Below are positions 31,280-43,500 of a DNA stretch of 64,000 bases, in pieces (within the stretch, counting starts at the first letter, position 1; each line of letters starts with the position of its first letter). Both the position numbers and the translations under genes were made by a program. This DNA is from Oegoconia quadripuncta (Eukaryota > Arthropoda > Insecta > Lepidoptera > Autostichidae). The stretch spans positions 12,279,001-12,343,000 of the forward strand of contig OX438748.1 in assembly GCA_949316235.1 (NCBI GenBank), given 5' to 3'. The notes under the pieces are model-generated. The model saw only the letters and a list, made by a program, of their open reading frames with translations. It was not told the origin of the DNA and made no database searches.

Positions 31280-33701
31280 GTGAGTGCTGCATTTGGCATT
31301 TCTCTGTTACATAACTGAGCTATCGAACAAATGGTATTATATATGTCGTGTAAAGTTTAATAAAAAGTTCAATATATGAAATAGCAATATATGAAAAGGC
31401 CTTTCGGATTACATATAGGAGGGAGTTAGCTCTTGTTTGTCATTTCATGCCTAATGCAAGTACCGTCATCAAATAAAAACAATACGCAAACCAACACATG
31501 TTGCATTCAACAGGAAAGATATAAACATTTTAACAGTTACATGACCGATGACTTCACGCCACTCAAAAACTCCACTACATCTTCAAGTTAGGACCTGGAA
31601 ACTGTGTAAGTAACCTAACTAAACGTGTAAGTACAATAGAGCAAAGGCTATTGTAGTTTCTGATATAGGTATAAAGATTCTAAAATCCGGAAATAGATAA
31701 AAAATAGCGACAAACATTAAGTCTCTGGTCAAACAAGAGGGTTGCATATAAAACAAGTAACTAATTAATAAAAGAAATGACATCCGTTAACAAAAATCTT
31801 GTATTTCAAGTAAATTACTGCAGAAGAGCTGTACTGATAAAAATATGACTAAAATAAAACTCAAGCGAACGACCGAAAAGGAACAAAAAGAACGAGACAG
31901 GCAGAACGGACCACCAAACAAATAAAAGAGAGAGAAGCAGATTGTTTCAAATGGACTTATTATTAAGTCGGCGTGCGGCCTACCGCGGTCGCACGAGCTC
32001 CACCGGGGAACAAAGCACGCTATGGCAATACTAATCCTTTTTCCAAACATTCTTGAAGCAATTTTTTACTTAAATTCCTTTAACGTCACTAACATCTTAC
32101 AACTGGACCTCCTGCACAGGTTTGTACTGTAGATGTTTGTACTATGTAATAATAAAACCCGGTTTTGCGATGTTCTCGGGTTAGGTGCCATTACATCATT
32201 AACCTGTGTATCAAACCTACTACTGGATATAGGTCTTTTACGTCCCCTTTCCAGGCTTTTGCTAATAGATATACAAGTAATATCTTTATTATTGAAAATT
32301 ATTGACGGATCGTGATCATCTTTGGTGTACGTACATATATCGCAACGGTGCATTACAAGTTTTATTTATTAAAGTCATATCATGATAAAATTATATTTAT
32401 TTATATTTAGTACATTAACCTTAATGTGCTTAATTAATGTTCACATATCAATTTCGTATTCCAAAATTAGAAACATTAATAATAAAAACCTAAAATTCCA
32501 AAGATAACATTTTTCAGGAATTCCTGTTGGCAACATTTGCTCAATCATTTCATTAAAATTCTCATTTAAAGGCATTTCCCCACAAATAAAAGCGAACAAA
32601 GAATTTATATAATTTATGTTCCATTCATCCTCTCATTACTTTTGTAGTGATTGGACAACTAAAGGGTAATAATAACCTTCGTTCGGAGACCTTCGTTAGG
32701 ACAAGAGCAGGTACAAGTTTTTTCAACTCGTCTCGCCCGGATCGTCCGGCCACCTATATTATTACGTCCGCGATTACGCTCCCTAACATCCTAACTACAC
32801 GGCTTTTTATTACCTACTTTGGCTTACGCTTTATTACGTTCGTTTGGGCAAAATAAATAATAGCTCCATTTAACAAAGGCACTAGGTTTGCCGACCACTA
32901 GTCAATATGCCAATCTCTCAGAATTACCGAGTTATCAGATTAGTTTTTTATTTGGAATTTGGGTAAAGTAATCTCACAAAATGATTCACTTAGCTGATTG
33001 AGTAAGTATTTACACTGAGTGATCTAACTTTTGATCACGTCAACTAAAATTTGTAACAATCTTACAGAAACGCCTCTTTTGACATCTTTCTAGTGTCTTT
33101 GCTATAGTTCCGTTCGTATCGTTATCGTTTCCATCTTGTAGATTAATACAGATATTTTAGTTTATGAATATTTGATTTGTGGTATCAAAGGCATTGTAGT
33201 TGAAGAAATTAATCAAGCCTAGGTAGAGTTCGGCCTGCATGTCAAGTGCCTAAATAAATAAACCATTATTTGGTTCAATGTTGATAACTAAATAAATGGC
33301 ACGATTTCGTCGAATATCTAACGCGATAAGACAAACAAAATCAAAAACAAATCTATAATATGGGTACCCATGGAAATAACATATTGAAACAGATTTATTT
33401 TGATTCGGCTGCGAGGTAAGATTGCGCGACAGGTCCAAATCCCGGCCCCGGGTGAAAACTCGTTTGCATAATATAAGACAAGCCCAGTATCGGAGCTAAA
33501 CGCAAATAAATGGTTCCACCAAGTTAAGACGACAATTTTTCGGGTCAACGAAGGCAAGATAACCTTCAGCTCCGACCTTTTTCGAAACATTCCTGTCTTT
33601 TCGTTTTTCGGTACTTTCGTAAATAGATCGGTTTTTAATCACCTGGAGGTTGATCTGCGCTTGAATTTATTTGTTGGTGTTCAAAGATAGTAAGCAGGTT
33701 A
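31280..33701. other. Unassigned DNA
   Basis: Several frames of 60-95 codons occur on both strands (for example 31787-32050 minus, 32066-32353 minus, 32647-32856 plus, 33318-33590 minus). None has a recognised domain or splice-supported ends, so I do not call genes. GC-rich patches lie at 31965-32015 and 32730-32770. Confidence 0.4.
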
Positions 33702-33733
33702 TACCCATGTCTCATATATATGAGACATGGGTA
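33702..33733. repeat. Perfect 32 bp palindrome
   Basis: The arm TACCCATGTCTCATAT is followed directly by its exact reverse complement, with no spacer. The function is unknown. It may be the remnant of a foldback element or a simple inverted duplication. Confidence 0.8.
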
Positions 33734-36371
33734 GTTCATACAAGTAGTGCAAGTGTAGATATCTCAACATTATCTATTAGTTAGGTACCAAATAAACACA
33801 TTACTCATTCAACTACTTCATCATCGTTTATACTCATATGCATATTGTACTCAAATAATCTAAACCGCATCGGTATATTCAAAGATTTGTTGTTTAAAAT
33901 ACCAATTGAATCATTATATAACTGTAAATTACCCACTCAATTATAACGATAACCATTGTCAGTAACATATTAAGAATCACTAATTGGCATAAGTTTGGTA
34001 TTAGTTTACTGTAATATAATTTTTGTAATAATGCTGTTGATTTTATGTAAATAAATAAGTAAATAAATTGAAAATTTAGAAAACCTCCGAACTACAATGA
34101 TATCATTCAACACCAAGCAACTGTGTCAAGGTAAAAATGTTCGACATGGATAAACCCATTTTCATGAAACTTGGCAAATAACCGGTCCCCTTGAAATGCC
34201 CTCAAATCTGACCACGCATTACTCAGATACAACCGCAGAACAAAGACTGGACACACATAACTCCCTTAAACACATCGAAAAATCGTCGGGTCTTAAAAAA
34301 TACAGTAATACAGTTTATCAGACACCTGCAATGGGTTCAAATATTCATACGACTTAGGTGTTAATGCGATACGCGATTATTATCCTTAGTAGACCATACC
34401 TCACAATCTCAGTTTGTGCAATGAAGGAGTGCATTATTTGCTTTGGTCTCATCTTCATGAAATCTGATATAATTCAGGACGTATACATAGGGCACACTAA
34501 AAGTTTTGCACTTCTAGCTAATCGGAACTATTTGAATTTCGAATGTTTTTGAAACGACTTGCAACCTTCTTAGTAATAAAAAAACGTACTTGCTTAAAGA
34601 ACAAGAACTCCTTAATCCAATATGCGTTTCGATATTAATATCCATGTTACTGAAAGTCGTAAGTCTTAAATTGACTGGATTTGATTTAAAATAGGTCACT
34701 AGGTCAGTTTAATCCCAGATAATAGATAGGACCCTTTAAGATTTGGCACTCGATTTTATGCCAAAGCGAAGCAGGTCGCCGAATCAGTGAATGCAAACTC
34801 TTGCCAATTCAGCCAAGTTTGCCAACATTTTATTCCGTTCGCCTGAAAGATTTTTTTTGATAAAGTCAAGGCAACCAAAGGTAGGGAGTGAAATGAAGCA
34901 ATCTCCTAGAACTTTTTATTATTATACGCAGGTGTACCTTTGTCGCAGTTGCAAGAGAAATTATTTTAAAACCCGAGATAGGAATGCTATGCTACAAAAT
35001 ATAATTTCACTATTATTTGTGAAACTATTTACTTCAGACACGATGGAGGCAAGTTACTTGATGTCAATCTACTTATAACAAAATTAGCTTTGAATGTTGA
35101 TCGAGTAGTTGGGTAGGTATTTATGTAGATATGAATATTTAATAGTATTACCTGGCTCAAGCTCAATCCCAACCGAACGTCGATTAGATACCACTCACTA
35201 ATAATAATAGACTTGGTTATATGATTTGAGATTTGAACTGTCAATTCTAATTGGTTGAAAACCGCAAACTAATGGCTGTAATATATTAAGTAGTTACTTC
35301 TATCTTCCAATTTCATTTTTATTCCGTTCATGTAGCTCAGCAGCAGATAAAGTTTCTTGACAGATGGTATCGAAAGTAAACTTTCGATAATGATGAAATA
35401 ATCCCAAAAGACATTGAATAGTTTGTTTATTAAGGAAGTTCTTGCCTTACCACTGTGGCATACCTACAATCCACCCACTTGGTGCGATAATCGCCCACGT
35501 ATAAACGACGAAAATAGATATCCTTGGAATTTCACAAAAATCTCATGCTATATCTTCAACCACATTGTCACTTTCCAACATATATTATGGTCAAACGCGA
35601 ATCCAATCTAAAACCTAATACTTACCAATATTGAAACTAATATAACTACTTATTTTTTAATCTTAATTTTATGTAGGCTCTTTGTAGGTTATTGAATTTG
35701 AGTTTTAGAAGATATTTTGCCGTAATGCTTGGCTGCCTATTTTTAACCAACTTCCATAAAGGAGGAGGTTATCAATTCCACTATAATTTCTATTTAATTT
35801 TTTTAAAGGATTTCCCCCATACCTTCGCCAGTTGTGAACCGATTTCAATAATTCCTTTATTTTCTTTGAAATCTTTCAAACAGATTTTACTACCATAGGG
35901 TTTTAGGGTGGGTCCATAGAAATTGAGAGTATATCAGTACTCCCGAGATTAGAGAACGAATCCTTACTAAAGTCGGTTAATTTGTAAATTTTCTGCAGTT
36001 CCGTTTTTTGCAAATGAAAAAGTTTGTAGCACAACCAAAGTTTGTATAAATATTTGCATGGATGAAATTCAAATAGCACAAACAAAATCCCGAATAATAA
36101 CAATTAACAAATAAATAGATAGATCAAAGTTTGGCAAACTCAATTAACTCGTTACGAGCTTGTCCTCACTTTTACAAGGAATTACTTTGATTTGATTAAA
36201 TTTGAATCCTCTTCACAAATGAAAGTAACCGAGTTTGTAGCGACATCACTTATCATTAATCGTAATCTACCTACTTATTATATTTTGTATTTCATTGTTG
36301 AATTGGGTAGATATACCGAAATATTTAAATAGGCATTTACTATACAAACAGTGCCTGGTGGTGCGAAGAAG
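33734..36371. other. Unassigned AT-rich DNA
   Basis: Frames at 34358-34552, 34791-35078, 35414-35611 and 35692-35898 (plus) and 35029-35244 and 35903-36103 (minus) are short and featureless. No repeat family copy could be assigned. Confidence 0.4.
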
Positions 36372-36425
36372 TGTGGTTAGAAAGATCGTAGTTACATTGC
36401 TTGTGTGATTTAACCATATAGCGAC
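36372..36425. repeat. Left arm of an inverted repeat flanking the piggyBac element
   Basis: This segment (GATTTAACCATATAGCGAC at its inner end) is complementary to 39889-39940 at about four positions in five over roughly 52 bp. The two arms enclose 3.4 kb including the whole piggyBac copy. Confidence 0.6.
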
Positions 36426-36995
36426 GAAACACTCGACTCAAGCTTGTTCCAAATGGAAGAATTTTTTTCAGAATTGATACTCCTTTTTTTATCATTTATT
36501 GCACACAAGAAAAAAAACATACAAATACAACATAATAATAGAGACGACACAAGAGGTTTATTTCTACAATGAAATTGCTTCCAGCAGACCTACGAAAGAG
36601 AGATATGACTGGAAGAGGCAGATAAGACGTGCACAATGGAAATGTAAAGAAATGAATAAATATGATATATAAAAAAAACCTAACTGAATATGAATATAAT
36701 TACATACTAATAAGTACATAAATAAGTACATATTTCAATACATACGAATATAAAATATAACATACATATAATACGCGGAATAACACTATGTAATGGAAAG
36801 GTAATGTTCTTTAACTCTTTTCCTAAAGACAGCGATCGATGCTACTACGATTCTTCTACGAACGCTATTGCGAAATTGACTCCTCGGTATGTTCAACCTA
36901 ACATCGCTAACTCCTTTTTTTTTAAGCGAAAGCGAAGCTTCTGATCGCTCCAGCCGCCTACCTTCTGAACCTAACCAACCAGCGTCGTGTTACTA
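36426..36995. other. AT-rich spacer with possible decayed LINE tail
   Basis: A stretch around 36540-36660 (CAGCAGACCTACGAAAGAGA, then TGGAAATGTAAAG) looks like decayed coding or 3' UTR sequence but matches nothing I can name. A-rich runs dominate the rest. Confidence 0.35.
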
Positions 36996-37206
36996 CCCTT
37001 TCAGATCTGGCGTCCACAACTGAGGACATAACATATAAATTTATTAATAGGTATTAAATTTGTAAGATTTGCACTTGAAAACGTTTGTATTCATTTATTC
37101 ACATAAATTATTACCCAAAGCAACACTACTCACGCCATCTCTTGGCGTATTCTGGATTTAATTGTCTAATTCCTACCAGTACTCGTGTGTGATTTGAACG
37201 ATGCAG

Positions 37207-37523
37207 GTAAGCTGTTTATTTTATTTCTAAAAAATGTAAAATAACGAAGTTTACCTACTGCAAAAATAGGGAATCGATATAATATATCACTGAGGTCGTG
37301 TATTAGATATATTTTTTGTTTATTCTTTATATCACATAACACGATTCTTGGATTTGTACTTTAATGTACCCATCAGGGGTGAACTGAGTATTTTCATAAG
37401 TTCGAATATGTTAACGGTTTTTTGTTACACCAATTATATTTATTTTCCAAGCGTATTACTTTTTATGATTTCGAAATATATTCATGTTATAAATTATAAA
37501 AAGATGTTAATTTACATTTTCAG
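37207..37523 (+). other. Possible 5' UTR intron of the piggyBac transposase gene
   Basis: A good donor, ATGCAG then GTAAGC, lies at 37207 and a good acceptor, TTACATTTTCAG, ends at 37523, 17 bases before the transposase start codon. Splicing would place a two-codon ATGCAG upstream start followed soon by a stop (ATAAAATAA), so the main start remains 37541. Confidence 0.45.
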
Positions 37524-37540
37524 ATAAAATAACCACCAAT

Positions 37541-39395
37541 ATGTTCTCACCCGAGGCCTTGAAAGCTCTAGAAGATGGAAATCTATCTGATTTGGAGTTT
37601 TCTTCTGATGACGAAGAAAGGTATGGAGATCAGTTTGATCGAGAGACGCGATCTATCAGAGTCGGTGCAGATGTCATAAACCAAAACCAAAGAGAGTTAT
37701 TTCCACCTGATTCTGATGATGATGATAGGCCTAGCAATTCATATGACGTAGTGTCGGATTTGGTACCAGAAGTGCCTGGTAATTCCATGCAGACAGAGGA
37801 CGGCTCACCAGAGGCACCGTCTTCCAATGAAGATATTTTGCAGAACCTTACGCCAAAACAGAGGATTAGATGGACACAGAGAATTGGAAAATACAATACC
37901 ATCAGATTGGTTTCCGCCAATAGCTGTTGATCCTAAAGTCGAAGCCCCAGCCGATTATTTTTATAGGTACATCCCAAGACGATTATTCAGTATTATGGCC
38001 GAAATGACGAACTTATACGCTACTCAGTCACATAGACCCAGATTTAAACCTACTAGCGCAGACGAATTAGAAGTCTTGTTTGGGTTACATTTGGCCAAAG
38101 GTGTATTTAGTTACCCTTGTTTGAAAATGTTTTGGGAAGCAAACATCAGCATACCTTTGTTTACAGAACACATGTCAAGAGATCGGTTTTTTGAACTACC
38201 CAATAATTTACATCTTGTTGACAACACAAAAATACAGGCTGATTGCAAAGATGCATTCTATAAAGTGCGACCGATTTATGATGTTATCAGAAATCGTTGT
38301 TTGGAGTTACCAATTGAAAGAAGCCTTTGCGTTGATGAGCAGATCGTTCCGTTTACTGGAAAACATATTGCCAAGCAATATATAAAAGGAAAACCTTGTC
38401 CATGGGGCCTCAAGATTTTCTTTTTATGCGGTAAACATGGTCAGGCCTACGATTTTATACTTTACCAAAGTTCTTCACCAGAGTTAGACAACAATTTCAT
38501 AAAAAAAATTGGATACGGCGCATCAGTAGTCCTACATCTAACAAAAAGAATAGGAGAAAGCAAGGGTCATGAGTTATACTTCGACAATTACTTTTCGTCT
38601 TATCATCTCCTACAAATTTTGAAACAGAAAGGCATTATGGCCGCATGCACAGCTCGCGTCAACAGATTTGCTAACCCATCGTTCCTGAGTGACAAAGAAA
38701 TGAACAAGAAACCTAGGGGCTTTGTTCAAGAGGTAAGTAGCAATGACGGAGATGTAACTTTGGTTAAATGGTTGGATAGTAAGATTACCCACATAGCTTC
38801 CAATTTTATTGGTATAGGTGAAAGAGATTTAGTAAGGAGGTGGTGTAAAAAAGAGAAGCGATTCATCGAAGTAGAAAGGCCTGAAGTCATAAAGAAGTAT
38901 AATCATGCGATGGGAGGCGTTGATTTGTTAGACCAACTCATGAGTTATTACAGAACTTTTATAAAATCAAAAAAATGGACTCTTCGTATGATATTTCATG
39001 CATCGGATCTTGCAGTGGTTCAAGCGTTCCGAGAGTACCAAATTACCAACGACTTGTTGGACATATCAAAAAAGAGGCAACTTACCTTGCTTCAGTTTCG
39101 TCGCCGGTTGGCTGAAAGTTTGGTATTGCGAAATAAAATTTCCATAGCCAAAAGAGGTAGGCCAAGTAACAGTAGCCCAGCGCCACAGATCATACCAAGA
39201 AGACCAGGAGAGATTCGCCCTGCAGCTGAAATAGCCCGTGACGGTATTGGGCATTTTCCGGCACATGACGATGGAGCTGGGACACGGTGTAAAATGGTGG
39301 GTTGTAAGGAGAAATCGCGTGTCAAATGTATAAAGTGCAAGGTTCACTTATGCCTAACCAAAGATAAGAATTGTTTCTTAGCATTCCATACGTAA
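37541..39395 (+). pseudogene. piggyBac transposase, one frameshift (PGBD-like)
   Basis: The acidic N-terminal part is read from 37541 (MFSPEALKALEDGNLSDLEF), then a one-base shift between about 37870 and 37885 moves the protein to the frame that ends at 39395. The second frame contains the whole DDE_Tnp_1_7 catalytic domain. The three catalytic aspartates are visible in CVDEQIVPF (38334-38360), YFDNYFSSY (38577-38603) and MGGVDLLDQL (38910-38939). A C-terminal cysteine-rich domain follows (CKMVGC, CIKCKVHLC, CFLAFH). Total length of about 600 residues is normal for the family. With only one frame error the copy is young or the error is a sequencing fault. It is not obviously domesticated. Confidence 0.88.
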
Positions 39396-39888
39396 GCCTA
39401 TGGAATGCTAAGAAATATATTCTTTTTTTATGAATATTATTGTCTTTACTGTAATTTCTTCTGCCAATTATTCTAAGTGTTAAAAAGAAAAGAGATATAA
39501 GTTTTTTATTTCATGATAATAATAATTTAATTTTGTTATTTTATAATGTAACATTTTGTAATAAAAATGTTGCTAAATTAAAAGTTCCATTATTTTAGCA
39601 TAACTAGGTACATCCTATACAATAGTTTTATTACTATGTAGGACGGAAGGCCGCATTTGTCCACATTAAAGAAAAACTAGTTTCTTTTGAAAAGTTAACG
39701 GTTAGGAATTTTTCATTTATTTTTTTCATGGTGCCCTTACCCTTGTTTAGTTACAGAAAATTTATTAAATTGGTTGGATGAAATAAAATAATTCAGGTCT
39801 GAAAGGGTTACCTATCTTGCTGCTCGTGCGCTGCGCTCGTTCACTACAAAGGTCTCATTGGCACTGGCGTCCGTTGAAGAAGTATTCT

Positions 39889-39940
39889 GTCGCTACATGG
39901 TTAAATCGTACAAACAATGTAACAAATCTTTCGAACCACA
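39889..39940. repeat. Right arm of the inverted repeat flanking the piggyBac element
   Basis: Complementary to 36372-36425 (GTCGCTACATGGTTAAATCG here). The spacer to the piggyBac end is only about 80 bp on this side compared with 570 bp on the other. Confidence 0.6.
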
Positions 39941-40262
39941 GATTCGAAATTCAGTTGCGCACACCTCGAAATCTTTAATTTAATTTCTTACCATTAACGT
40001 GACTTATGTATACCAACAGATGTTAGTTAGCACCAATTCAATTGAAGTTACTATATTCCTTAATACATATATACTTATGCTATATATAACATCACTTCCT
40101 TTATCCCAAATGGGCTGGTCATAGATAGGTATCCCAAATATTAAGAGTTTGATGCTTGAAACAACATCCACGATTCACCTTTTGAAATATACTATAGAAA
40201 TGCAAACTTGACACATGAGCCCATATCGCCGCCGCCATATGACTTGGGTGTAAAGTCACTTA
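39941..40262. repeat. Mostly unassigned; dispersed repeat at 40095-40260
   Basis: TTTATCCCAAATGGGCTGGT and the following ACAACATCCACG recall 2420-2560. This points to a low-copy dispersed repeat of unknown class. Confidence 0.4.
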
Positions 40263-40408
40263 GACCCGTATTAATAAATCGTTCTTGAGATTGAGATCGC
40301 GTCTCAGTCTCAAGACCATTTTTTCCGATACTGTTTTAATATGCACCAGATTCTCAAGCGTCACCTTGAGGCCATGTCAATCTTGAGAACGGTTTATTAA
40401 TACGGGCC
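40263..40408. mobile_element. MITE, GGGCCGTATTAATAAATC family (best copy)
   Basis: The ends GACCCGTATTAATAAATCGT and CGGTTTATTAATACGGGCC are inverted repeats that extend inward through TTCTTGAGATTGAG and its complement, over 30 bp. The core has TTTTAATATGCACCAGATTC. It is about 146 bp and non-coding. The transposase source is not visible in the window. Confidence 0.8.
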
Positions 40409-40816
40409 TTAGTCCCCTTGTAAGACACCCACAGAACGAGACTGTTTTCAATTTTCAATTCTCTTTACGTGTCAGAAACTACAAGGCACCTATTGCCTAA
40501 TGTTACAATAAATTATAGGTGACCTCAACATATACCAGGGTCATAGGTTTAACAAGTAAACCATTTAATTTAGAAATTACTGAATTGGAACTATTTAAAT
40601 TAAATAAATAACATTCAGCTATTAACTTTGTACAGTCGGCGTCATAGTTATCCATAGAAGGCTGTTCTTAATGTAATGTGATTTAATGTTAATTAATGGT
40701 ATCGCGATCCCTGTTCAAGCTATACCAACCGCAGTTCTCTAAAACGATCCTCTTGTCAAACTGTCAACTTAGAGAACTGCGGATGATAACAAGCAGCATG
40801 CAACCATTGATTATTT
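40409..40816. other. Unassigned DNA with a 13 bp stem hairpin
   Basis: A perfect inverted repeat CCGCAGTTCTCTA (40729-40741) and its complement (40770-40782) enclose a 28-base loop. Nothing else is recognised. Confidence 0.5.
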
Positions 40817-41155
40817 ACCGCCTCCGTGGCTCAATGTAAATAACATTGGGTTTACGATTCGGAGGTCGCGAGTTCGATCCCCAGCGAGGTACATGTTAAA
40901 AGTACTCAGTTTGGTTGGTGGTAGGGCATTTTAAATGTGCGCTTGGCTAGCTACCACCATCTTATCTAAATCTGCCGCCAAGCAGCGATGTTAATAGCAT
41001 TGTTGTGTTCCAGTTGTCAGAGATAAGACAGCCAGTCCCCCAAATGTGTTGGGGTTTCCGGGTTTTTACGCTTTAATTACGCTTCCATCTTCGACCTCAT
41101 CTTCACTTAACATCAGGTGTGATTGAGGTCAAGTACCAATCCGTTGTGCATAAAG
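40817..41155 (+). repeat. tRNA-derived SINE (type C), full length
   Basis: It starts ACCGCCTCCGTGGCTCAATG and retains a B box (GAGTTCGATCCCC). All body blocks are present to GTGATTGAGGTCAAGTACCA and TTGTGCATAAAG. This is one of the three most complete copies, with 42577 and 60579. Confidence 0.85.
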
Positions 41156-41219
41156 AAAAAAGAAATAGCCCTATGATGGCTTTATTAGTACAGTAAAAAT
41201 ATGTAATTTTTATGGTGTA

Positions 41220-41698
41220 ACTTCCTATAATAAGTTCCTGATTTTTATGTAGAAGGATAGAGTACCCATCAGTAATAAAATAAAAATGTTTTCTAACCAT
41301 TGTGTAACTTGCTTTTGGTATAGTATAGGTATTTAGTTATAAAACCTACATTATTAAATTAAAGTTACCATTGTGAATTTCATTGCGTTGTAGAAGATGC
41401 AAAGTTTTCCTAAAATATTAATCAAATCTTCGGTGAAATTTTTAATAAATATAAAGAAGTTATTGATCGATTTTTGTTGAAAACAGTTACAGGACTTCTA
41501 AGTATATTCTCCGACGCAATGAAATTCACAGGGGTAATTTTAGTCTATAATAGTCTATATTTAATTACGAAATACCTATACTATGTCAAAAGCATGCTAC
41601 CGATTTGTTGGAAGACATTTTTATTCTATCACTGATAGGTACTCTATACCTGTGCAAAAAATTAGGAACTTTAATTATTATTTAGGATTATAGGAAGT
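41220..41698. mobile_element. Long foldback DNA element (ACTTCCTATAAT ends), smaller copy
   Basis: It starts ACTTCCTATAATAAGT and ends GGATTATAGGAAGT, with arms of about 160 bp that can fold back. It is related to 29277-30047 but lacks its internal duplication. No frame of note. Confidence 0.7.
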
Positions 41699-42576
41699 AA
41701 AAATCGTTCGCTTGGGCTATATGGAACCGACTGTACTTCTTGCAACCAGAACAATCACAACTAGCCAAATCAACAAAGATTTTCTTTGAATACCTTCTTT
41801 TTTAATTTCTTTCACTGACGAAGGAATTATTGTATAACTCCACCTCGTTGGTTGTGCTAAATGTTTTGAATGATCCGTTTTTCTGTAACCTCTACATTCA
41901 TCTTCTACAAGATAAGACAATAATTTTATCCGCATCATAAAATCGTGCAGTGGTCCGACTGACACTTCAATCGTCCAGTCCGAAAGGGCCCTTAATGGAA
42001 TCGGTTCAACGGAGTCCGTGGCCTGTCTGTGTTTGTGGCTTGGAAGATAAAGCCGCCAACATACAAAAGCTGCTTCCCCCATGTGACTATCCCTCCCCTC
42101 CTCCAATTCCCTCTGAGAGAACGTTTAAGCCGACAACGATTGCCCCTCACAAAAGCCAGTGGACCCCCTCCTTCCCGCTTTCGACTGCAGAATGGATTCG
42201 AAAGAAAACGGAATCTCATTCCGAACCCGCGGCTCATTGTTTGAGAGTCTTTCACAATTGCTTTTTCAATTTTACGATCCAATTCAACTTAGACATAAAA
42301 TAATGTTCTTACTCGGACGTATTTTGGTGATTTGTCAATTCATTATTACATTGTTCAGTCATTATTACGATTTGATTGTTCTTTACGTGTATTGTAGTGC
42401 ACACAACACAATGAACAAGAGAATTCAGAGTAGAAACTTGTTGCGTTAGTAGATAGATCTTTGGTAGATAGATTTAAAATCCACACATAATATGTAGATA
42501 ATTATTATCTACAAAGCCTGTTAAAATCATAAGACGTGTCCTTTAGTTATCCCGTAGTCGGGTAAAAACCGGGTAA
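41699..42576. other. Unassigned DNA with a GC-richer core
   Basis: Bases 41990-42235 are clearly richer in GC than the flanks and are open on both strands (117 and 71 codons plus; 129 and 96 codons minus). No domain is recognisable in any frame. A host exon or an old TE is possible, but I cannot choose a strand. Confidence 0.35.
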
Positions 42577-42907
42577 CCGAATCGGATGGCTCAATGTAGA
42601 CAACATAGGGTTTACGAATCGGAGGTCGCGGGTTCGTTCCCCAGCGGGGTACATGTTAAAAGTACTCGGTTTGGTTGGTGGTAGGGCATTTTAAATGTCT
42701 GCCTGGCTAGCTACCACCATCTTATCTAAATCTGCCGCCAAGCAGCAATGTTAATAGCATTGTTGTGTTCCGGTTATCAGAGATAAGATAGCCAGTTCCC
42801 CAAATATTTGGGTTTCCGGGTCAGTACGTTTTCACCTTCGGCCTCATCTTCACGTAACTTCAGGTGTGATTGACGACAAGTGCTAACCTGTTGTGCATAA
42901 AAAAAAT
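42577..42907 (+). repeat. tRNA-derived SINE (type C)
   Basis: The head CCGAATCGGATGGCTCAATG differs slightly from other copies, and a B box reading GGGTTCGTTCCCC follows. The body is otherwise complete and ends TTGTGCATAAAAAAAATA. Confidence 0.85.
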
Positions 42908-43025
42908 ACAATTATTTGTAATAGGAACGGACAAGAACATTTAAACTTTCTCTGTAGTGGATACCTAAATAGCTAAGGTTGTGTTTGTAAGCACAACACA
43001 TTGTTCAATGACCATATTACATATA

Positions 43026-43382
43026 CTGGATGAGTTTTTTTAACGTAAGGAAAAAAATAGTACATATTAGGTAAGTGAAATAGAAGTTATTGACATAGTT
43101 AGTTTCATTCTTTTTTCCAAAACTATCATCGAACAAAGCTTTAATTGTGGTATTTGATGGTCGCGTTTGTACCCTATTCCAGATATCAAGAACACTTGGA
43201 GAATATATGAGTTCCAAATAAATTTCGCATGATAGGAACCCTATGAATCCCGCCAGTCGCATCTCAAAATCAAGCAGGCGCGTGCGTTATTGAAAAAAAA
43301 ATAAACTACCTATGCGAATAACTTCTATTTCACATACCTAATATCCCCTATTTTTTTACTTACGGTAAAAAAACTCATCCGG
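43026..43382. mobile_element. Non-autonomous Tc1/mariner-type element with ~66 bp ends
   Basis: The ends CTGGATGAGTTTTTTTAACG and the complement of CCGGATGAGTTTTTTTACCG are flanked by TA on both sides. The arms remain complementary for about 66 bp, to GTGAAATAGAAGTTATT. The 357 bp element holds no transposase; the 81-codon minus frame is not recognisable. Confidence 0.75.
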
Positions 43383-43439
43383 TATATACTAACCAATCCT
43401 CTCGATGTTCAAAGCAGATAACCGCTGATATAAAATAAA

Positions 43440-43500
43440 GAAATTCATCTTCATTATCATATCAGTCCACAGGACGTCCACTGCTGAACATATAGATTAA
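43440..43500 (-). repeat. RTE LINE terminal fragment
   Basis: TTCATTATCATATCAGTCCA and GGACGTCCACTGCTGAACAT are the reverse of the RTE C-terminal codons and TGATGA tail. Confidence 0.55.

Larger units (their letters stand above)
36996..39807 (+). mobile_element. piggyBac-family DNA transposon
   Basis: The element starts CCCTTTCAGATCTGG and ends with the complement of CCCTTTCAGACCTGA, inverted ends matching at 13 of 15 bases. A piggyBac transposase gene lies between. The expected TTAA target duplication is not intact: the flanks read ACTA on the left (36992-36995) and TTAC on the right (39808-39811), so the insertion has aged or the ends are misjudged by a few bases. The size of about 2.8 kb suits an autonomous piggyBac. 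Confidence 0.8.

Noticed and set aside
32066..32353. 95-codon minus-strand frame with two Cys pairs near the start
   Set aside because: The pattern is too weak for a zinc finger and no further finger or family resemblance follows.
41717..42303. Gene in the GC-rich island with 96-129 codon frames
   Set aside because: Frames are open on both strands with no domain and no convincing splice sites, so no strand can be chosen.
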